DNA from: Secundilactobacillus yichangensis
Lineage (GTDB): Bacteria > Bacillota > Bacilli > Lactobacillales > Lactobacillaceae
Assembly (NCBI RefSeq): GCF_016861565.1
Contig: NZ_BOLK01000008.1
Span: 1 to 64,000 of the forward strand
Reading direction: 5' to 3'
Length of the DNA stretch: 64,000 bases
Below, piece by piece: positions 59,450-64,000 of the stretch. Both the position numbers and the translations under genes were made by a program. Within the stretch, counting starts at the first letter, position 1. Every line of letters starts with the position of its first letter. Below the pieces are notes generated by a model that was given only the letters and a program-made list of their open reading frames with translations, ran no database searches and was not told the DNA's origin.

Positions 59450-59884
59450 ATGCAAAATCCATTTGGAAACGGCGATAATGGCGACAACAACGAGGGGCCA
59501 AACGGCATTCCAGTACCGCCTAACTACGCCACCGTTGTAAAAGAGGATAATGGCGATATTCGAATCGGTAAAGTTGGATTCTCGTATACGACCTTTTTCT
59601 TCGTCTTTCTCGTTCCCATTTTCCGAGGGGACTGGTATAACTTTCTGTGCATGACCGGCGTGAACCTCGGAATTGTCTTAGGATTTTATTCCATTCACTT
59701 TACTTCGGTACAAACATTCAGTACTGTCTACAGCGTTCTTCAGTTCGCGCTGAGCTTTCTTTGGGGCTACCTGTACAATCTGATGTACTTCCGTCACTTG
59801 TTTAACCGGGGCTTCAAACCAGCGACTCAGCGTTCAAGGGACTTGCTGATTAAGAGCGGCTACTTAAAAACTAAAAAAGACTAA
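59450..59884 (+). CDS. DUF2628-like small membrane protein
   Basis: 144 residues. Acidic Gly/Asn-rich front (NPFGNGDNGDNNEGP), then KVGFSYTTFFFVFLVPIFRG, the motif of DUF2628, followed by about three membrane segments and a YFRHLFNRGFKPATQRSRD tail. AAGAGGG precedes ATG 59450. Function unknown. Confidence 0.75.
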   Translation: MQNPFGNGDNGDNNEGPNGIPVPPNYATVVKEDNGDIRIGKVGFSYTTFFFVFLVPIFRGDWYNFLCMTGVNLGIVLGFYSIHFTSVQTFSTVYSVLQFALSFLWGYLYNLMYFRHLFNRGFKPATQRSRDLLIKSGYLKTKKD

Positions 59885-59932
59885 TCATAAGCGTGAAGCA
59901 AATTTAACTTTTGCTCCACGCTTATTTTTTAC
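59885..59932 (+). terminator. Terminator of the DUF2628-like gene
   Basis: AATAAGCGTGGAGCAAA / TTTGCTTCACGCTTAT-type hairpin and TTTTTTA. Confidence 0.8.
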
Positions 59933-59977
59933 TCTCCTAACACTTGCTACATCATCTTACCAGAAAATTAATTTATT

Positions 59978-60010
59978 CTTTATCGTTTATCGATAAAGTT
60001 TCTGCTATAC
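59978..60010 (+). promoter_or_regulatory. Promoter/operator of the DUF2975-XRE pair
   Basis: Perfect palindrome TTTATCGATAAA at 59986-59997, with a further CTTTATCG directly upstream and a TATACT (-10) at 60006. Likely autoregulation by the XRE protein. Confidence 0.5.
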
Positions 60011-60042
60011 TGGTGCTAACAAAAACGAATGGAGGCACCATC

Positions 60043-60525
60043 ATGCGAAAGAGCACCTGGTTTTTACGGCTTTTAATCGGCTGTTTAGCGCTGTTAGCAA
60101 TCGCAATCGGCATCATTCCGTTTCCCATCATGCTGCGCGAAATGTTTGAACACGCGCCCCATCATCTCAACGTTGTCGTCGTTATTCTTGGAATTGGTAT
60201 CTACCTCGCTATCATCGGTTTCTTAGCTGCCGCTATCTTTGCAGAACAGCTGCTGGGTATCATTGATCATAATCAAGCCTTTAGCTCCCAGGCGGTTACT
60301 TACCTCAACCGGGTCAAATGGGCACTAGTGGTTGTCACGGTCGGTGTTTGGCTTTGGCTGCCCTTCATTTACGCCATTACGCAGTTAAACGACGCCCCTG
60401 GCATTATGTTAATTGGCCTTGGAATTGCCACTATCCCACTAATTCTCACGGTATTCATCGCTGTGCTGGTTCGCTTATGGGCAGCTGCACTGCAGATTAA
60501 AAACGAAAACGATTTAACGGTTTAG
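60043..60525 (+). CDS. DUF2975 membrane protein
   Basis: 160 residues from ATG 60043, which follows AATGGAGG; the longer frame to 59944 is rejected. Four membrane segments: LLIGCLALLAIAIGIIPF, VVVILGIGIYLAIIGFLAAA, ALVVVTVGVWLWLPFIY and LIGLGIATIPLILTVFI. Typical DUF2975. Coupled to the XRE regulator next door, as is usual for this pair. Confidence 0.85.
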   Translation: MRKSTWFLRLLIGCLALLAIAIGIIPFPIMLREMFEHAPHHLNVVVVILGIGIYLAIIGFLAAAIFAEQLLGIIDHNQAFSSQAVTYLNRVKWALVVVTVGVWLWLPFIYAITQLNDAPGIMLIGLGIATIPLILTVFIAVLVRLWAAALQIKNENDLTV

Positions 60526-60533
60526 GAGGTATT

Positions 60534-60740
60534 ATGATTGAAATTTCACTGGACGACATGCTAACTAAACGCCATATGACCCTAACACAATTATCAGTCG
60601 CGGTAGACGTCACCATGGCTAATCTGTCGATTCTAAAAACGGGTAAAGCGAAAGCGGTGCGTTTTTCAACGCTAGAAAAGATCTGTCAAGTTTTGGACTG
60701 CCAGCCGGGTGATTTGCTGCATTATCGACCTGATAAGTAA
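60534..60740 (+). CDS. XRE-family regulator (YozG-like)
   Basis: 68 residues. LDDMLTKRHMTLTQLSVAVD, then MANLSILKTGKAKAVRFSTL and EKICQVLDCQPGDLLHY, a minimal Cro/C1 helix-turn-helix. AGGAGG lies directly after the stop of the DUF2975 gene. It is expected to repress its own operon. Confidence 0.92.
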   Translation: MIEISLDDMLTKRHMTLTQLSVAVDVTMANLSILKTGKAKAVRFSTLEKICQVLDCQPGDLLHYRPDK

Positions 60741-60769
60741 CGTTTTTCGCCAATGAGTCTAATCTCATG

Positions 60770-60810
60770 TCAAAACACGGTAGATTCCAGAATCTACCGT
60801 GTTTTGTTAC
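60770..60810. terminator. Bidirectional terminator
   Basis: Perfect AAAACACGGTAGATTC / GAATCTACCGTGTTTT hairpin shared by the XRE gene and glycerol-kinase-like gene. Confidence 0.92.
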
Positions 60811-60819
60811 GCACTCTAA

Positions 60820-62334
60820 TTACTGTTTCGGTTTAAATGCTCGAGTAGCCTTAATGGCAATTTGCCAGCCATCATACAAACGCGCGCGGCGTTCAGCTGT
60901 CATTTCCGGCTTAAAGGTTCTGCCCGCAGCATGAATCTGGCTAACTTCATCCAAGTCTTTCCAGTAGCCAACTGCCAATCCGGCGCAAATGGCTGCCCCT
61001 AAAGCAGTGGTTTCTTCGTCGCTTGAACGCACGATCGGCAGATTTAAAATATCTGCTTGGAACTGCATCAGATACCGGTTACGGGAGGCACCGCCATCCG
61101 CTAGAATTTCCACTACCGGCATCTCAGTATCCTGCCGCATGGTTTCAATGATGTCACGGGTTTGATACGCGATGGACTGCAGCGTTGCCTTCACAAAATC
61201 GTTACGGTTAGTTCCGCGAGTCAGTCCAAACACCGCTCCGCGGGCATCCTGATCCCAGTATGGCGCCCCTAACCCGTTAAAGGCAGGCACCACATACACT
61301 TCATCATCATTGGTCGATGCCATAGCTACTTGCCGAGACTGCGGCACGTTATCAATGATCTTCATGGTTTCCTGCAACCAGTTCAGCGCGGTACCGGCCA
61401 CGAAGATTGATCCTTCAAGCGCATAGGTTAATTTACCATCTAAATCGTAGGCAATGGTAGTCAGCAGCTTGTGCTTAGAAAGCTGCGGTTTATCCCCAGT
61501 ATTCATCACGATAAAGGCACCATCACCATACGTGTTCTTCACTTCGCCAGGCTTGAAAGCCATTTGACCGATCAAGGCCGCCTGTTGGTCCCCCACCAGT
61601 CCGCAAATTGGCACTTCAACGCCGTAAAACTGGTAGTTCTTAGTGGTGCCATATACTTCAGAACAAGAATGAATCTCCGGCAGCATCTGTTTGGGAATAT
61701 TCATGATTTTTAGGATCTCATCGTCCCACTTTAAATCATGAATATTGAACATCATCGTTCGGCTAGCGTTGGTGTAATCGGTAATGTGCAACTGTCCATC
61801 CGATAACTTCCAGACTAGCCAGCTGTCAACGGTTCCCATCAGCAAATCGCCCTTTTCAGCACGCTCTTGGGCGCCTGGTACGTGATCCAGCAGCCAGCGT
61901 ACTTTGGTAGCTGAGAAGTATGAATCAATCACTAATCCGGTATGTTCATGGATCAATTCCGAATAGCCATCCGTCACCATCTGCTTCGCAATCGGTGCCG
62001 TCTGCTTCGACAGCCAGCCAATCGCATGGTAAATGGGCTGACCGGTCGCTTTATCCCAAATAACCGTGGTTTCACGTTGGCTTGAGATGCCAATACCATC
62101 GATATATTCGGGATGAACACCCGCATCGATCAGCGCACTGGCAATCACCGACTGAACTGAATTCCAAATCTCATTGGCATCCACTTCAACCCAGCCATTG
62201 TGCGGATAATACTGTGGAAACGACTTTTGGCTCTCGATCACTTTCCGGCCCGAACGGTCAAATAACATGGCACGGGTCACGGAAGTCCCCTGATCGATCG
62301 CAAGTATATAATGTTCCGGCTGCTTCATTGCCAT
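60820..62334 (-). CDS. glpK: Glycerol kinase-like FGGY kinase
   Basis: 504 residues from ATG 62334 (GGAGG ten bases upstream). FGGY fold: [90 protein letters not shown]. The glycerol-contacting R-E, Y and D are kept. Two oddities: the Thr of the usual YGTG ATP motif is Asp, and the His expected in the Firmicutes YHFYG segment phosphorylated by HPr is Gln (YQFYG). No glpF or glpO is adjacent. Under a good cre-like site. The sequence could be a divergent paralogue with altered kinetics or substrate. Confidence 0.85.
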   Translation of the reverse strand: MAMKQPEHYILAIDQGTSVTRAMLFDRSGRKVIESQKSFPQYYPHNGWVEVDANEIWNSVQSVIASALIDAGVHPEYIDGIGISSQRETTVIWDKATGQPIYHAIGWLSKQTAPIAKQMVTDGYSELIHEHTGLVIDSYFSATKVRWLLDHVPGAQERAEKGDLLMGTVDSWLVWKLSDGQLHITDYTNASRTMMFNIHDLKWDDEILKIMNIPKQMLPEIHSCSEVYGTTKNYQFYGVEVPICGLVGDQQAALIGQMAFKPGEVKNTYGDGAFIVMNTGDKPQLSKHKLLTTIAYDLDGKLTYALEGSIFVAGTALNWLQETMKIIDNVPQSRQVAMASTNDDEVYVVPAFNGLGAPYWDQDARGAVFGLTRGTNRNDFVKATLQSIAYQTRDIIETMRQDTEMPVVEILADGGASRNRYLMQFQADILNLPIVRSSDEETTALGAAICAGLAVGYWKDLDEVSQIHAAGRTFKPEMTAERRARLYDGWQIAIKATRAFKPKQ

Positions 62335-62361
62335 AACGATGACTACCTCCAACATTGTGAT

Positions 62362-62377
62362 TAGTAAACGGTTTCAA
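62362..62377. promoter_or_regulatory. cre site (CcpA) upstream of glpK
   Basis: TTGAAACCGTTTACTA on the minus strand matches the cre consensus with one mismatch. Fits carbon catabolite repression of the kinase. Confidence 0.6.
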
Positions 62378-62502
62378 GATTAGTCTTACTGTATCACATT
62401 CACAAAGTCCGTGTCATTTATTATAGGGGAATCTCAGGAAATTATTAATCTTTCTCAGTCAAATTTTCGTGCTGCAACTACCATATTGACATGGAGACAT
62501 GG

Positions 62503-62638
62503 TATAATTTGAGTGTAAAAAAGGAAGTCCTACTAGACATAGGACTTCCTTGCAGAGCCGTTAATGACGGTGACATGTTTAGAACGTAAAAACCATTCCG
62601 GAACCGGTCAAAGTTAGCGGAATGGTTTTTATTTTTAA
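62503..62638 (+). ncRNA. Orphan homologue of the type I antitoxin RNA
   Basis: Extended -10 TGGTATAAT (TATAAT 62503-62508), first hairpin GGAAGTCCTA/TAGGACTTCC, CCTTGCAG at 62548, second stem GCCGT/ACGGT followed by GACATGTT, then terminator CCATTCCG / CGGAATGG enclosing ACCGGTCAAAGTTA. Block order and spacing match the RNA at 19.1 kb. The opposite strand here has no recognisable toxin; instead the terminator of the 62696 gene abuts it. Confidence 0.6.
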
Positions 62639-62643
62639 TCTCC

Positions 62644-62690
62644 AAAAATATAACCCCCACACAGCAACCGCTGCATGAGGGTTATTCGTT
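62644..62690 (-). terminator. Terminator of the 62696 gene
   Basis: AACCCTCATGCAGC / GCTGTGTGGGGGTT hairpin followed by ATATTTTT on the minus strand. Confidence 0.8.
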
Positions 62691-62695
62691 TTTTC

Positions 62696-62953
62696 CTATC
62701 GTTTAATGACGACACGGAGATCAGCTTTTTTATCAGTATTCTTCGGGTTGATTTCTTCTTTATAGTTGAAGTCAGCTTCCTGGAAGTACTTTTTAATCTC
62801 TTCGTTAACTTTTTTAATGTCACGATTATCGTTATCCTGCTGGGTAATCAGTAAGGTATATTCTTTAGCGTCTTCATCAACGTCTTCAAATGCGTAGATT
62901 ACATCTACCGTGTTCAAAATTTCTTGAATCATTTGTCGTTCTGTCATTGCCAT
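62696..62953 (-). CDS. Small charged protein of unknown function
   Basis: About 85 residues, ERQMIQEILNTVDVIYAFED, then DAKEYTLLITQQDNDNR and basic DKKADLRVVIKR end. Alternating helix and strand; no family recognised. Three ATG codons in a row follow GAGG; I take the third (62953) for spacing. Own terminator. Confidence 0.65.
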   Translation of the reverse strand: MAMTERQMIQEILNTVDVIYAFEDVDEDAKEYTLLITQQDNDNRDIKKVNEEIKKYFQEADFNYKEEINPKNTDKKADLRVVIKR

Positions 62954-63110
62954 CATCATTTACCTCGTTTAATTTTAGTTACACTACTAATGTAACGCTA
63001 TTTCTGGGGAATGTTAAATGTTTTAACAAGGGGATGGGAGATTCTATGGTAAAATTGGAAACAAGTCATTCATCTACGCAGTTATCTTTAGAGAAAAGGA
63101 GTGATTACCC

Positions 63111-63851
63111 TTGCGCCCACGAATTGCATTACCAGCTGATACCTTAGCTGAAGCCACTAATATTATTAACGAACGAAACGCCGCTTTTGCGCCCCGGCCG
63201 GCTATTGAAGCCATCGTTAAAGCTGGCGGTATCCCCATTATTTTCCCCAGTGTCGATCCTGAAGACGTTGCCGATTACATAGATCTTTTTGACGGTGTTG
63301 CCTTTCTTGGCGGCGCCGACGTGGACCCTACCTTTTATGGAGAGGAACCCCACGAGAAGCTTGGCGTTACCTATCGCAAACGTGATTTATTTGAAATTGA
63401 ACTGCTCAAACAGGCCGTTGCTAAGGGCAAAGCCATCTTCGGTATTTGTCGCGGAATGCAGCTGATTAATACCGGTCTTGGCGGTACCGTCTACCAAGAC
63501 TTGTCTGAAGACCCAGACGCCACTTTAAAACATAATCAGGAAGCTGCCGGCAACATGCCGTCTCATCACGTTTCCGTTGATCCAAACAGCCGGCTCTTTA
63601 AAATCATTGGTGCAAGACCTTACGTTAACTCCCGTCACCACGAAGCCGTTAAACAGCTGGCCGATAGCCTGAAGGTCACTGCCCGTGCTGACGACGGTGT
63701 CATCGAAGCGTGCGAGTCCATCGATAACGACCAGATTTTGGCTGTTCAGTGGCATCCCGAGAACATGTATAAGCATCACGCTGACTCCAAGGCGCTGTTT
63801 GCGGACTTGATTGCCCGTAGTCAAAAAGTTGCGGAGCGCGATCGACAGTAA
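63111..63851 (+). CDS. Gamma-glutamyl-GABA hydrolase-type class I amidotransferase (C26), copy 2
   Basis: 246 residues starting at TTG 63111 (AAGGAG ten bases upstream). Nucleophile in AIFGICRGMQLINTGLGG, His-Glu in LAVQWHPENMYKHH, and DGVAFLGGADVDPTFYGEEP. Paralogue of 49661; family cleaves gamma-glutamyl compounds. Own terminator. Confidence 0.9.
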   Translation: MRPRIALPADTLAEATNIINERNAAFAPRPAIEAIVKAGGIPIIFPSVDPEDVADYIDLFDGVAFLGGADVDPTFYGEEPHEKLGVTYRKRDLFEIELLKQAVAKGKAIFGICRGMQLINTGLGGTVYQDLSEDPDATLKHNQEAAGNMPSHHVSVDPNSRLFKIIGARPYVNSRHHEAVKQLADSLKVTARADDGVIEACESIDNDQILAVQWHPENMYKHHADSKALFADLIARSQKVAERDRQ

Positions 63852-63861
63852 TATAAGTCAA

Positions 63862-63901
63862 TTAAAGCATCCCCGTTCTTCAGAGCGGGGATGCTTTAAT
63901 T
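63862..63901. terminator. Terminator after C26 copy 2
   Basis: AAAGCATCCCCG / CGGGGATGCTTT hairpin with flanking T and A; may also end the partial gene on the other strand. Confidence 0.85.
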
Positions 63902-64000
63902 ATTTAGTCTTCGCCACCGTATTCACTGGTAACTCAACACCAGGAAGAAATTGCCAGTCCTTTTGATAGTAGGATTGCTCCCAGAAGTCCCACTCAAACT
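63900..64000 (-). CDS. Partial gene, C-terminus only
   Basis: The minus-strand frame running off the window end reads FEWDFWEQSYYQKDWQFLPG and VELPVNTVAKTK before the stop at 63900. Too short to identify. Confidence 0.6.
   Translation of the reverse strand, partial: FEWDFWEQSYYQKDWQFLPGVELPVNTVAKTK

Noticed and set aside
1-64000. Insertion sequences or prophage
   Set aside because: No transposase, integrase or phage structural gene was recognised; the AP2-type protein alone is not enough.

Overview
The window reads as chromosomal DNA of a heterofermentative-type member of the Lactobacillaceae, closest in flavour to the Levilactobacillus brevis / Lentilactobacillus / Secundilactobacillus relatives. 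The best evidence is the first 8 kb, which carries three paralogous S-layer precursors whose signal peptides and N-terminal domains match what I recall of L. brevis SlpA. Other support comes from a KxYKxGKxW-type/LPxTG giant surface protein, a WxL locus, DUF916/DUF3324, YhgE/Pip proteins, an L-2-hydroxyisocaproate dehydrogenase, a T-box and a TPP riboswitch. No phage, insertion sequence, rRNA or CRISPR array is visible.

Layout. 0.4-8 kb: S-layer cluster on the minus strand, with a long coiled-coil protein and an unknown protein set between the S-layer genes. 8-13 kb: mixed small genes, including a decayed PLP-aminotransferase fragment, a LysR regulator, a CHRD-like protein, a HicB-Phd fusion antitoxin, a DUF1659/DUF2922/YvrJ-like trio and an orphan HicB protein. 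13-20.5 kb: an AT-rich membrane-anchored SHOCT protein, guanine deaminase, a LacI regulator with a 54-bp palindrome, an AbrB-like protein, tRNA-His, a Fst/holin-like type I toxin-antitoxin locus and L-HicDH. 20.6-23.3 kb: a TrmB regulator / TSUP transporter / ornithine cyclodeaminase-family operon. 23.5-31.6 kb: two YhgE/Pip proteins around a secreted protein, a 45-codon gene with its own promoter and terminator, and an ABC exporter. 32-34.6 kb: two large folded elements, a GNAT, an AP2-type DNA-binding protein and a glycosyltransferase. 34.7-44.2 kb: one 3166-residue surface protein built from collagen-like Gly-X-Y linkers alternating with beta-type repeats. 45-64 kb: HAD phosphatase, T-box controlled amino-acid permease, D-2-hydroxyacid dehydrogenase, a Phd/RelE module with a broken toxin, two C26 amidotransferases, thiMDE under a TPP riboswitch, aldo/keto reductase, a WxL pair, galactose mutarotase, an RlmCD-type methyltransferase, DUF2975-XRE and a divergent glycerol kinase.

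How the parts relate. Much of the window concerns the cell surface: S-layer, giant adhesin with a downstream glycosyltransferase, WxL pair, YhgE proteins and an SH3-like secreted protein. The other theme is nitrogen and hydroxy/amino-acid metabolism: HicDH, D-2-hydroxyacid dehydrogenase, OCD family, permease, gamma-glutamyl hydrolases and guanine deaminase. Metabolic control is explicit in the T-box, TPP riboswitch, cre-like site and several palindromic operators.

The most unusual material is non-coding. (1) A ~115-bp structured repeat has five copies; at two loci it is a tandem doublet of two sequence subtypes in the same order, and the arms differ by compensatory changes. (2) A second family of ~140-bp branched palindromes is present as an opposed pair at 32 kb, and a related-looking element lies at 23.5 kb. 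(3) A type I antitoxin RNA beside its 26-codon toxin at 19 kb has a toxin-less homologue at 62.5 kb. (4) The tRNA-His gene has C instead of the near-universal T at position 33. All calls come from reading alone; no database search was possible.
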